Assembly (NCBI RefSeq): GCF_025567465.1
Contig: NZ_JAOQKI010000002.1
Coordinates: 124,001-188,000 of the forward strand
Source of the DNA: Roseburia_C amylophila
Lineage (GTDB): Bacteria > Bacillota > Clostridia > Lachnospirales > Lachnospiraceae
Direction of reading: 5' to 3'
DNA: 64,000 nucleotides
Shown: positions 1-8,391 of the stretch, one piece after another
Layout of the letters: every line of letters begins with the position of its first letter
Position numbering within the stretch: the stretch's first letter is position 1
Translations under genes and position numbers: made by a program
The notes under the pieces: model-generated
What the model saw: only the letters and a program-made list of their open reading frames with translations
Databases searched by the model: none
What the model was told of the DNA's origin: nothing

Positions 1-150
1 TTCTTTTGTCACCATATAATTCTGCCAGTTTTTCGTATATTCATGGTCTATGGGCTCATATTTTGTTTCCATTACTTTAATCGCCAGTCCCCGGAGTCCA
101 TGCTTGCGTATCATTCCAACTGCATATGCAGCCTTTTTCGTTAATCCCAT
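1..150 (-). CDS. N-terminus of a glycosyltransferase (partial, runs off left edge)
   Basis: The first 50 codons of a gene start with ATG at 150-148 and stay open to position 1. The peptide begins MGLTKKAAYAVGMIRKHGLR and continues with a basic helical segment ending in YMVTKE. This resembles the N-terminal helical leader of clostridial family-2 glycosyltransferases of the rhamnan type, such as the protein at 3046-4686 in this window (LRKGFRYLKNYGLKEFFIRL). The start lies 3 bases after the stop of the sugar-phosphate transferase gene, and AAAGGA inside the end of that gene can serve as its ribosome binding site, so the two are co-transcribed. No catalytic domain is visible in the window, so the family call is inference from the leader and context. 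Confidence 0.6.
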   Translation of the reverse strand, partial: MGLTKKAAYAVGMIRKHGLRGLAIKVMETKYEPIDHEYTKNWQNYMVTKE

Positions 151-153
151 TGC

Positions 154-1560
154 TTACTTCGATCCTTTTCCTGTTACAACAACCTGAATGGTCTTAAACA
201 AGATTTTAATATCCAATGCCAGTGACCAGTTTGTAATATAGTAGGTATCCAGCTGTACCACTTCTTCAAAATCCGTAATGTCACTTCTTCCACTGACCTG
301 CCACATTCCGGTAAGCCCCGGCTTAATTCCGAGTCTTGCCCGGTGCCTTGCCTCATATCCGGCAAATTCTTCCTCCGTCGGCGGTCTTGTGCCTACCAGA
401 CTCATATCCCCTTTTAAAATATTCCAGAACTGTGGCAGTTCATCAATGGAAAACTTCCGCATGAACCTGCCAACCGGAAATACTCTCGGATCATCTTCCA
501 TCTTAAACATCAGCCCTGACATCTCATTCTGCCCCATCAGCTCTTTTTTCTGTTCTTCTGCATTTACATTCATGGAACGGAATTTATAAAAGCGGAATTT
601 CCTGCCATTTTTTCCCACACGAATCTGGGAAAAGAAAATCGGTCCTGGTGACTGCTTCTTAATAATCGGTGCAAAAATAATGGTAGCAATACCGGCAATC
701 ACCAATCCCACAAAACCGCCTACAATGTCCATCAGACGTTTAAAAAACAACTGACGTGGTGTTGCAATACACATACTGGAAGTTAAAACCATATAATTTC
801 CACACTGCTCGATTACTTTATTCGGCATCAGCTTGGAAGCATGTACCAGATTAAAATGTACCGTAACGCCCATTTCCAGCAGATCATCTGCCAGTGCCTG
901 GCTGCTGGCTATAGTATTGCCATTGATAAATACTTCATCTACCACATTATTTTTTACATATTCAAAGAAATCATCTGCATTTGCTACCACCGGAATGCCC
1001 CGGATAATTTCTCCCTTACGCATTGCATCCACTACAACAACTCCGTGCACGGCAAATTCCCGATATGGCAGATTTTCAAATTCCTTAAGACAGCTCTCCA
1101 CCAGTTCATCTGTCGTTACCACTATCATGGCAGACAGATTTCTGTCATTCATCATCTTTTTCTTAATAAAATTCTTAAGCCCGGAACGGCCGACAAATTC
1201 AAAAATCATAGACAGTCCCCAGAACATCAGGAAAATCTGTCTGGAGAAGTCAGACTGTCTGGTCCAGTATCCATATACCATCATTCCGGCAACAATGATT
1301 GTTGCATGAACAACAACATGCTTAAATTCCTGCGTATTCTTTCTCCGCAGAATGCTCTTATAGGATTCGCCGAAAAATACCACGCAGATATCAATCAAAA
1401 TAAGGACTACCGCTAATCGCTGATATTCCTCATTTAAAAACTCATTTTTTCTTCCAAAACGCATAAAATAGGATAAGGCATATGCAAGTTCCAGACAGAT
1501 AATATCCAGAATCGTAAAGTCAAGATGCTTCATCCAGCTTTTTCGTTCTTTTTTATACAT
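154..1560 (-). CDS. Undecaprenyl-phosphate sugar-1-phosphate transferase (WbaP/WcaJ type)
   Basis: This 468-residue protein has N-terminal membrane helices (about residues 13-32, 46-65, 85-125), a soluble CoA-binding-like middle (about 140-265), and a C-terminal PglC-like catalytic domain that starts near KRLMDIVGG. The catalytic part shows the family signatures FRSMNVNAEEQ, SIDELPQFWNILKGDMSLVG, GTRPP and GIKPGLTGMWQVSGR. The family transfers a sugar-1-phosphate (glucose, galactose or an N-acetylated 6-deoxysugar) from a nucleotide sugar to undecaprenyl phosphate, the first step of repeat-unit assembly at the inner face of the membrane. The length is normal for the family. It is the only initiating transferase in the window. 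The start is supported by GAGGG 10 bases upstream and an extended -10 promoter at 1604. The exact sugar cannot be read from the sequence. Confidence 0.93.
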   Translation of the reverse strand: MYKKERKSWMKHLDFTILDIICLELAYALSYFMRFGRKNEFLNEEYQRLAVVLILIDICVVFFGESYKSILRRKNTQEFKHVVVHATIIVAGMMVYGYWTRQSDFSRQIFLMFWGLSMIFEFVGRSGLKNFIKKKMMNDRNLSAMIVVTTDELVESCLKEFENLPYREFAVHGVVVVDAMRKGEIIRGIPVVANADDFFEYVKNNVVDEVFINGNTIASSQALADDLLEMGVTVHFNLVHASKLMPNKVIEQCGNYMVLTSSMCIATPRQLFFKRLMDIVGGFVGLVIAGIATIIFAPIIKKQSPGPIFFSQIRVGKNGRKFRFYKFRSMNVNAEEQKKELMGQNEMSGLMFKMEDDPRVFPVGRFMRKFSIDELPQFWNILKGDMSLVGTRPPTEEEFAGYEARHRARLGIKPGLTGMWQVSGRSDITDFEEVVQLDTYYITNWSLALDIKILFKTIQVVVTGKGSK

Positions 1561-1603
1561 AATCTATTCCCTCTTATGCAATACAAGCCATCTTTTTAGG
1601 AAT

Positions 1604-1633
1604 ATTATACCAGTCCTACCCTGTCAGGTACAA
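1604..1633 (-). promoter_or_regulatory. Extended -10 promoter of the sugar-phosphate transferase gene
   Basis: On the minus strand TGGTATAAT gives a perfect -10 box (1604-1609) preceded by the TGn extension. TTGTAC (1628-1633) is a poor -35 box at 18 bases. The expected transcript start is about 37 bases upstream of the ATG at 1560. This suggests that the transferase and the genes beyond the left edge form their own transcription unit. Confidence 0.6.
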
Positions 1634-1680
1634 CCGAATTCTTTCTTAATTTTCTGTGAAAAAAGTATGTTCTTCTTCTG

Positions 1681-1878
1681 TCAAATGCTGTTTCTGTGAA
1701 TATACAGCCAGCTTTCCGAATAGTCTTTCCGTTCTTTCTCACTCATCTTCCCATATTTTTCATAAGGAATCTTTGCCAGAACCATCTTTTCATTTCCACA
1801 TTTAAAACATTCCACTTCATTTCTTCTTGAAACCGTCCGTATCCAGCCACATTTCGGACAAATATAAACTTTCATCAT
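1681..1878 (-). CDS. Small zinc-ribbon protein
   Basis: This 65-residue basic protein contains CPKCG (about residues 7-11) and CFKCG (about 24-28), two CxxC knuckles spaced as in a rubredoxin-like or zinc-ribbon fold. The rest is charged with no membrane segment. The gene starts with ATGATG behind GGGAGG and has a credible promoter at 1915-1943. Such small zinc ribbons may bind nucleic acid or another protein. No enzymatic role is visible and it does not obviously belong to the glycan pathway. Coding status is supported by the ordered metal ligands, the ribosome binding site and the promoter. Confidence 0.7.
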   Translation of the reverse strand: MMKVYICPKCGWIRTVSRRNEVECFKCGNEKMVLAKIPYEKYGKMSEKERKDYSESWLYIHRNSI

Positions 1879-1914
1879 GTGTAACTCTACCTCCCTGTTA
1901 CATGTTTTTTTCTA

Positions 1915-1943
1915 ATTTTATATAGTATAACACTTCCTGTAAA
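1915..1943 (-). promoter_or_regulatory. Sigma-A type promoter of the zinc-ribbon gene
   Basis: On the minus strand TTTACA (1938-1943) and TAAAAT (1915-1920) are separated by 17 bases. Each box matches the consensus at five of six positions. The predicted start is about 30 bases upstream of the ATG at 1878. The surrounding 120 bases are AT-rich and hold no reading frame. Confidence 0.5.
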
Positions 1944-2001
1944 TAGAATGCACATTTAATTTTCATATTAAATAATTAATTGGACTAGCAAGAATCCATT
2001 T

Positions 2002-3024
2002 CTATTTTTTTTTCATTCTTTGACCACACCTTGCAAAACAATCAATTACTAATGTGTTAATTTTAGTTGCTAATATAGAAACCAACAAAGTAATACTACT
2101 TAACAAAATAATGATAGGAATAACCGTAACTTTTGTAATTGTTGTCGAAAACATTTCAAAATAGAATGCCTGTATAACATGGTGCGTCAAAAAAATAGCA
2201 TAGGAATATTTGCCAAGCATTGATACAATACGTCCATCTACTCTATCTGGACAATGTACTCCAATTACAAACAACGAATATCCCAACAAAACGACTACTA
2301 TATCGGTATTCCAAAGCAATGGAATTTTAATCCATAATAATATCATAGATAATACTATGGCTATAATTAGGTTCATACGCCTTTTCAAAATATTATCATA
2401 CTCCGTCAATAACATACCACTCCAAAATGCAAAAATGTCAAATACTATCCATTCTCTTTCTGGAATAAATGGGATATGAAAGAAATTATTAACTACCACC
2501 AATATAATCAATACTGTTGAAAAAATCTTTCTAAATTTTCCATCAAATATTTTTTTCAACAAAGGGAAGCAAATATATATGATTATCAATGCTCCTAAAA
2601 ACCACTCTCCTATAATATAATAATCTTCTACCACAGATTTTAAATAGCCATCCATCCCAATAATAGTTAAGAAAAACTTCCACGGACTACCCGCATACAA
2701 AAAATCTTTATGTACAAAAATTGCATCAACAAAATAAAGTGGGATATAGCATAAATAAAATAATGGAAATATTCTTACCCAACGCTTTTTCAAAAATTTT
2801 TTCCACTCAAATCCCTTTTTACTACTTAACATTAATCCTGCTCCAGAGATCATAAAGAACAAAAAGACTCCCACTCTTCCCCATTTTCCATTTGCATAAT
2901 GGAGAAAAAAATTGTTATACCCTTTATAATTAAAATCTTCCAGTAAACAGCTAAAATGAAATAATACTATAATTAATACGCTACTACTTCTTATAATGTC
3001 TAAATATGTTTTTCTTTCTTTCAT
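2002..3024 (-). CDS. Acyltransferase family 3 membrane protein (O-acetyltransferase)
   Basis: This 340-residue protein has about ten membrane helices in the arrangement of the acyltransferase-3 family. The N-terminus carries the family's first helix (YLDIIRSSSVLIIVLFHFS, with the catalytic His in LFHFS), followed by FLFFMISGAGLM and KKRWVRIFPLFY, and the last part has the typical SYAIFLTHH. Members O-acylate sugars of polysaccharides or lipids at the membrane. The gene follows the glycosyltransferase at 3046 by 21 bases, so it is probably the last gene of the large operon and may acetylate its polymer. Its DNA is more AT-rich than the gene before it, which may point to separate acquisition. 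Confidence 0.88.
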   Translation of the reverse strand: MKERKTYLDIIRSSSVLIIVLFHFSCLLEDFNYKGYNNFFLHYANGKWGRVGVFLFFMISGAGLMLSSKKGFEWKKFLKKRWVRIFPLFYLCYIPLYFVDAIFVHKDFLYAGSPWKFFLTIIGMDGYLKSVVEDYYIIGEWFLGALIIIYICFPLLKKIFDGKFRKIFSTVLIILVVVNNFFHIPFIPEREWIVFDIFAFWSGMLLTEYDNILKRRMNLIIAIVLSMILLWIKIPLLWNTDIVVVLLGYSLFVIGVHCPDRVDGRIVSMLGKYSYAIFLTHHVIQAFYFEMFSTTITKVTVIPIIILLSSITLLVSILATKINTLVIDCFARCGQRMKKK

Positions 3025-3045
3025 AAAATATATCTAACCTCACTT

Positions 3046-4686
3046 TTATTTTTGTCCTAAAGAATAATCTGTCCGGTAACGGGTCAGTCCGGGATGATAA
3101 TAGGGATCTCCCTGCTTTAAAATATCAATCCAGTGGGTTCTCATATATTCAATCTCTTCCTGAAAACGGCGTACTTTCTCCTCTGTATCCTCCTGTCCTC
3201 TGGACTTTGATTCATAATGGTACGCTTCTACGGATGGTTCATATATAATAAGATAACCCTTCTTCCGGATTTTAAGACACAAATCCACATCATTAAATGC
3301 TACTGATAAAGCTTCGCAGAATCCGTCCACCTCACGAAACACCTTCGCCGGCACCATAAGAAATGCTGCTGTTGCTGCACTTAAATTCTGCCGCAGGCTG
3401 GCCCTATACATATACCCACTATCGCTGCGTACCTGTCCTACACACATATTGGCTGCAATTCCTCTGGCATGTCCACCGATGCCTATGACAATTCCGGCAT
3501 GCTGTATCGTATCATCCGGGTAATAAAGCTTTGCTCCCACTGCTCCGGTATTTTCTTTTCCGCACAGGGTAAGCATCCGTTCCATGTAATCCTTTGTTAT
3601 AATCTCAATATCATTGTTTAAGAACAAAAGATATTCACCCTTTGCATAGGATGCTCCATAGTTATTAATGGCTGAATAATTAAAAGTACCCGGTATTTCA
3701 GGTTTCCATTCTACCACACGGATATCCGGATACTGCATCTGCAGCTCTTTATAATAATCAAAGATTTCTTCGCTTTTACTGTTATTTTCTATAATGATAA
3801 TCTCATAATTCCGGTAGCTGCCCTGCCGAATGGATGTGATGCATTTTTCCAAAGAAGCTTTTTCGTCTTTATTCGGTATCAGAATAGATACCAGTGGCTG
3901 CTTCTTTTCGTGACTACCCGCTGCCATAGAGGCATGTTCTACTCTCGGTGCATGCTCCGCCTTTGTATGATAAAGCACTTTGGGAATATGGATGATACTA
4001 TCGGACTGCTTTGCCGCCCGGCAGATCAGTTCTTCTATTGCAGGATTTCCGTCATTTTCTTTCAGTGCCTGCAGGAATACCGTTTTTCTGATGCAGCATA
4101 AATGTCTGATATAACAGTAGTTTTCCAGATAATCCGGGCTGAAGTCCGGCTTTAAAAGAGGCTCTGCTGTCTCCGTTGTCTTTGATTCATCCGGACATCT
4201 GACATCTTCATCCGTATAAATCAAATCCGGCTTTCCGATTTCTTCCCAGTGAATTCCTGACTGCTTTGTCTCTTTTGGAAAAGCAATGGCATGGGCAAGC
4301 TCGTATAAAGCATCCGGTTCTATGGTGTCACCCGCCTCAATAAGCGCTACATATTCCCCGGAAAGTTCTATTTCTTTTCCGGTACAAAGCTTATTGATAC
4401 AGGTTAGATTCCAGTTGGTATAACTCTGCTGTTCTAACATAGCCAACGCATCTTCTCTATTTTCTCCCATATAAACACAACTGATAAGCGGTCGATAGGA
4501 CCACTTATCAGATTCTTTTGTCTGTATCTTAAGTTGTGCTTCTGTCACCTTATGGCCTGCTGCATATTCCGCATAGGAAATCTGCTCCGGTTCTCCTTTT
4601 TCTTTCAGGCGGATAAAGAATTCCTTTAAACCATAATTTTTTAAATATCGGAAACCTTTTCTGAGGTTATAAAGGCTCAGTTTCAT
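3046..4686 (-). CDS. Two-domain family-2 glycosyltransferase with a degenerate first domain
   Basis: The start at 4686 is chosen because GGAG lies 6 bases before this ATG; an in-frame GTG 18 bases upstream lacks a site. The protein (546 residues) has a helical leader (about 1-60), a shortened first GT-A-like region with VYMGENREDALAMLEQQSY and LIYTDEDV, and a complete second GT-A domain from about residue 265 (LVSILIPNKDEKASLEKCI, LLFLNNDIEI, AFNDVDLCLKIRKKGY). The second domain and its tail (YHYESKSRGQEDT, GDPYYHPGL) match the protein at 25730-28168. In the first domain the usual acidic metal-binding motif reads EAGD instead of DHDD, so only the second domain looks fully catalytic. The family transfers sugars such as rhamnose from nucleotide donors on the cytoplasmic side. 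Confidence 0.88.
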   Translation of the reverse strand: MKLSLYNLRKGFRYLKNYGLKEFFIRLKEKGEPEQISYAEYAAGHKVTEAQLKIQTKESDKWSYRPLISCVYMGENREDALAMLEQQSYTNWNLTCINKLCTGKEIELSGEYVALIEAGDTIEPDALYELAHAIAFPKETKQSGIHWEEIGKPDLIYTDEDVRCPDESKTTETAEPLLKPDFSPDYLENYCYIRHLCCIRKTVFLQALKENDGNPAIEELICRAAKQSDSIIHIPKVLYHTKAEHAPRVEHASMAAGSHEKKQPLVSILIPNKDEKASLEKCITSIRQGSYRNYEIIIIENNSKSEEIFDYYKELQMQYPDIRVVEWKPEIPGTFNYSAINNYGASYAKGEYLLFLNNDIEIITKDYMERMLTLCGKENTGAVGAKLYYPDDTIQHAGIVIGIGGHARGIAANMCVGQVRSDSGYMYRASLRQNLSAATAAFLMVPAKVFREVDGFCEALSVAFNDVDLCLKIRKKGYLIIYEPSVEAYHYESKSRGQEDTEEKVRRFQEEIEYMRTHWIDILKQGDPYYHPGLTRYRTDYSLGQK

Positions 4687-4705
4687 CTTGTCTCCTTTTT
4701 TCACT

Positions 4706-4747
4706 GCTCTAATCTCACTGCGCTAATCTCGTCGTTCTAATCAGGCA
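4706..4747 (-). repeat. Three degenerate 14-bp tandem copies at a gene junction
   Basis: Between the dehydrogenase and the glycosyltransferase gene the plus strand reads gctctaatctcact, gcgctaatctcgtc, gttctaatcaggca, three adjacent related 14-base units sharing ctaatc. The function is unknown. Confidence 0.5.
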
Positions 4748-4763
4748 GCTTTATTTTCTAAAA

Positions 4764-5948
4764 TTAATCTCTGTCATAAATATCTCTGGTATATACCTTG
4801 TCCTGCACATCCTCTAAGTCTGCACTGTTACGGTTGGATACAATAACATCGGACATCTTCTTGAACTCGTCTAAGTCATGGATTACTTTGGAATTATAGA
4901 AGCTGTCGTCCTTTAAGGTTGGCTCATAAATCACTACTTCAATGCCCTTTGCTTTCAGACGTTTCATAACGCCCTGAATAGAAGACTGGCGGAAGTTATC
5001 GGAATTGGTCTTCATGGTCAGACGATAAATACCTACTACAGAAGGATTTCTATCTAAAATCTGCTGTGCAATGAAATCTTTTCTTGTCGTATTAGCTGCA
5101 ACGATTGCTCCGATAATATCATTTGGAACATCCGCATAATTTGCCAGTAACTGCTTGGTATCCTTTGGCAGGCAGTATCCGCCATATCCGAAGGACGGAT
5201 TGTTATAATAGTTACCGATTCGCGGGTCTAAGCCTACGCCTTCGATAATCTGTCTGGTATTTAATCCTCTTACCTCTGCATAGGTATCCAGCTCATTAAA
5301 ATAGGAAACACGCAGTGCAAGATAAGTATTTGCAAATAATTTGATTGCTTCTGCCTCGGTGAGGTGTGCTAATAATACCGGAATATCCTCTTTGATAGCA
5401 CCCTGTTTTAATAAGCCGGCGAACTCTTCTGCCTTTGCCCTTAAGCTTTCATCCTCTTTCGGATATCCCACTACGATACGGGATGGATAGAGGTTATCAT
5501 ATAATGCTCTTCCTTCTCTTAAGAATTCCGGAGAGAAGATGATATTTTTGCTGCCAAACTGCGCTCTTACTTTTTCGGTATAGCCAACCGGAACTGTAGA
5601 TTTGATAACCATAATTGCATCCGGTGCATATTCCATAACCAGCTTGATTACGGCTTCTACGGATGATGTATCAAAGTAATTCTTCTTCTCATCATAGTTG
5701 GTCGGAGTGGAAATGATAATAAAATCTGCTCCTTCATATGCTGCCTTTGCATCTGTGGTAGCCCGCAGATTCAATGGTTTCTCTGCTAAATATTCTTCAA
5801 TCTCCTTATCGACGATTGGAGATTTCTTATGATTAATCAGATCGACCTTCTCTTCAACAATGTCGACTGCCCATACCTCATTATTCTGTGCTAATAAAAT
5901 GGAATTTGACAATCCCACATAACCGTTTCCTGCTACTGCAATTTTCAT
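4764..5948 (-). CDS. ugd: UDP-glucose 6-dehydrogenase
   Basis: This 394-residue protein makes UDP-glucuronate from UDP-glucose with two NAD reductions. The N-terminus has the Rossmann motif GNGYVG (residues 8-13), then STPTN and KSTVPVGYT. The central helix carries EAEAIKLFANTYLALRVSY, and the active-site cysteine is Cys259 in GYGGYCLPKDT. The length matches the short bacterial form. An AAGGAGG site precedes the ATG. It lies between a flippase and a glycosyltransferase gene, which suggests that glucuronate (or a sugar made from it) is part of the polymer. Related UDP-ManNAc dehydrogenases are an alternative, but the pattern fits the UDP-glucose enzyme best. Confidence 0.93.
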   Translation of the reverse strand: MKIAVAGNGYVGLSNSILLAQNNEVWAVDIVEEKVDLINHKKSPIVDKEIEEYLAEKPLNLRATTDAKAAYEGADFIIISTPTNYDEKKNYFDTSSVEAVIKLVMEYAPDAIMVIKSTVPVGYTEKVRAQFGSKNIIFSPEFLREGRALYDNLYPSRIVVGYPKEDESLRAKAEEFAGLLKQGAIKEDIPVLLAHLTEAEAIKLFANTYLALRVSYFNELDTYAEVRGLNTRQIIEGVGLDPRIGNYYNNPSFGYGGYCLPKDTKQLLANYADVPNDIIGAIVAANTTRKDFIAQQILDRNPSVVGIYRLTMKTNSDNFRQSSIQGVMKRLKAKGIEVVIYEPTLKDDSFYNSKVIHDLDEFKKMSDVIVSNRNSADLEDVQDKVYTRDIYDRD

Positions 5949-5959
5949 GTGTATCCTCC

Positions 5960-7432
5960 TTATTTTTCATTGTGTTTTAATTTTCCAAATATCATGCGTA
6001 CTTCTTCACGCACCAGTTCATCCCCTAAGATTAAAAGCATAATGCCATAGGTTACTACTCCAATTATAATCATCAGTAACATATAAATCAAATAACTGTT
6101 GAAAGTTACCTTCTGAAACAGCACATATGCAATGACCATCGGAACGGATGCGATGACATATTTCCAGACACCCTGCATCATTCCCTTAAACGGTATCATC
6201 TTATGTCCTAAGATAATGCAGATTAACATTACCATTGCCTCTGCCAGTACGGTAGCAATTGCTGCTCCATCGTAGCTTAATACCGGAATCAGCAGGTAGT
6301 TAATGATAAGGTTACTGATTGCGCCTCCCAAGGTTGCCCAGAAAATAATCTTCTCTTTCTTCTTTGGCATAAATATCTGATATGCAATAAAGCCGTTAAT
6401 CGGCGAGAAGAACAAATTGATGGCAAGAATTCTCGATGTTGTAACACTCGGGAAAAACTCGCTGTAATTCTTACCGGATATCAGATGAATGACTTCCGGC
6501 GAAATCAAAAGCATACCCACCATACATGGTACAATTAACATCATCATAAAACGGAATGCCTGTTTTAACAGCCGGTCAAAGTTATCCTTCTGGTCATTTT
6601 CAAGATAATATGCCATCCGGGGCATGATAACCGTACTCAGAGATTTAATCAGCGTACACAAAACCTGATTCATCTTCGATGCCGTTGTATAGATTCCCGC
6701 ATCCTTATCTCCCTTCATCCATCCCAACATTGTAATATCGGAATTGAGATAAATAACAGATGCAATCGAAACGCCAAACATATATACCATCGGTTTCATA
6801 TGAACCTTGATATCAGTCCAATGGACTCTTGTTTCAAATAAATGGATGTAATGTCTGCTGTGAATAAAATTCAGCACACCGGAGCCAACGGTAGATACCG
6901 CAGTCAATACCACATACCATGCCACATCACCTTCATTCCGCACCAGCACAAATAGCATTACAAGTGCTACCACCTGGAAAATAACGGAACGAATCGTAAT
7001 ATATTCATACTCTTCCAACAGTTCATAAAGCCATTCCATACCAAGGGTGGTAAATAGAATCGTAGAACTGCTGATTAACAGCAGCATTTCATAGCCGTCA
7101 AACTTCGGCAGGAACAACGCTCCTGCAAATCCGATATAGGCAAGCACCGTAAATACCAGATTTATAAAAAACATCTCCGAAGCAAATTTATTTAATTTTG
7201 CTTTATCATCACGGATTTTTGCGCCCTCTGTAATGGCATAATTATTGACACCAAAGGATGCTATCAGCTGAAAATAGCTGACAATGGATGCTACATAGGC
7301 AGCCCGTCCTACTCCGGCAGAATTCAGTACCCGCGTTGCATACGGATAGGTAATCAGTGGGAATAATATCGTCATCAAAACCCGAATCAGATTCATTATA
7401 AAGTTAAATTTGATTGATTTTACTTCTTTCAC
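5960..7432 (-). CDS. Wzx-type polysaccharide flippase (MOP superfamily)
   Basis: This 490-residue protein has about 12-14 predicted membrane helices and no soluble domain. The N-terminus (FNFIMNLIRVLMTILFPLIT, YPYATRVLNSAGVGRAAYV) is the classic start of the RfbX/Wzx group. The family moves undecaprenyl-pyrophosphate-linked repeat units to the outer face. The start is GTG at 7432-7430 with GAGG 8 bases before it. It is followed after 11 bases by the dehydrogenase gene. It is one of two such flippases in the window (the other is at 48045), which implies two export routes. Confidence 0.92.
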   Translation of the reverse strand: MKEVKSIKFNFIMNLIRVLMTILFPLITYPYATRVLNSAGVGRAAYVASIVSYFQLIASFGVNNYAITEGAKIRDDKAKLNKFASEMFFINLVFTVLAYIGFAGALFLPKFDGYEMLLLISSSTILFTTLGMEWLYELLEEYEYITIRSVIFQVVALVMLFVLVRNEGDVAWYVVLTAVSTVGSGVLNFIHSRHYIHLFETRVHWTDIKVHMKPMVYMFGVSIASVIYLNSDITMLGWMKGDKDAGIYTTASKMNQVLCTLIKSLSTVIMPRMAYYLENDQKDNFDRLLKQAFRFMMMLIVPCMVGMLLISPEVIHLISGKNYSEFFPSVTTSRILAINLFFSPINGFIAYQIFMPKKKEKIIFWATLGGAISNLIINYLLIPVLSYDGAAIATVLAEAMVMLICIILGHKMIPFKGMMQGVWKYVIASVPMVIAYVLFQKVTFNSYLIYMLLMIIIGVVTYGIMLLILGDELVREEVRMIFGKLKHNEK

Positions 7433-7447
7433 AATATGTCCTCGCTG

Positions 7448-8377
7448 TTACTTCTGCATTACCTCTAAATGTTCCAAGAGAATTCCAAGCGATTTAATCT
7501 GATTCTCCAGATTAAAGATTTCTTTTTTACGCTCGGTCTTATAAATATAATCCGTAGAGATATCCTCAAGATGAAGAATTCTTACCTCCGGACAGTATAC
7601 CATCGGTATTCCCGCTTCTTTACATCTTAAATATAAAAGTTCTTCTTCCCGGAACATAAAGGTATCCGGCACGAATGCATCTTTATATTTTGTAAGATAA
7701 ATCGGCGAGAAAATCAGACAGCAGCCATGCAGTACCAGCTCATCCTGATATTCCAAGGAGCCTTCTGTGCAGTCTTCATGTTTCTTTAATTCCGGCATCA
7801 CATGAATCTTTCCAAGGAAGATGCGAAGCAGCAGCTTTGCTCTGTCCCAAAGATTCCAAAGCGGATAAATGGAAGAGGTAATGTGTTTTAATCTCGTCTC
7901 ATATACATGGCGTTCTTTTTTCAAACCCTCAATGGATGCAATTTCATAATACATGGCATTTTCCCTGCCATCCTTTAATTCAATATGCGGTCCCATTACT
8001 GCAAACTGATGTGCTTCATAGGCTGCCTCCACCAGCTGTGCAAAGTTATCCTGCAATAAAATCACATCATTATTCATCACGCAGATAAAATCACAGTGCA
8101 GCTCTTCTCTTGCATATACATAGCCAAGATTGTTGCCTTTGGCAAAGCCGAGATTTTCCTTACTCAAAAGAACACTTACATGCTCTGTGTCTTTATAGCA
8201 CTCTGCTAAATCTTTACCGGTTCCGTTGCCGGACGCATTATCTACTACCACAATTTCATAATCAGCCTGTGCCATTTTCTCCTGAATTGCCGCAATACAC
8301 TTCTTTGTCATATCAAGAGTGCAATAATGCAATACCACAAAGCCAAATTTTTTCTTCTCACTCATCTTTGATTCCAT
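7448..8377 (-). CDS. Family-2 glycosyltransferase (rhamnosyltransferase-like)
   Basis: This 309-residue protein is a single GT-A domain without membrane segments. Motifs in order are FVVLHYCTLDMTKKCIAAI, IVVVDNASGNGTG, NLGFAKGNN, FICVMNNDVIL (acidic metal site) and DTFMFREEELLYLRCKEAGI. This is the arrangement of the WcaA/GT2 rhamnosyl- or galactofuranosyl-type enzymes. It acts in the cytoplasm on a lipid-linked acceptor. The start is placed at 8377; an internal Met four codons later is about equally possible. It sits 14 bases after the next glycosyltransferase gene in the same operon. Confidence 0.9.
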   Translation of the reverse strand: MESKMSEKKKFGFVVLHYCTLDMTKKCIAAIQEKMAQADYEIVVVDNASGNGTGKDLAECYKDTEHVSVLLSKENLGFAKGNNLGYVYAREELHCDFICVMNNDVILLQDNFAQLVEAAYEAHQFAVMGPHIELKDGRENAMYYEIASIEGLKKERHVYETRLKHITSSIYPLWNLWDRAKLLLRIFLGKIHVMPELKKHEDCTEGSLEYQDELVLHGCCLIFSPIYLTKYKDAFVPDTFMFREEELLYLRCKEAGIPMVYCPEVRILHLEDISTDYIYKTERKKEIFNLENQIKSLGILLEHLEVMQK

Positions 8378-8391
8378 CCATTCCAGATATC

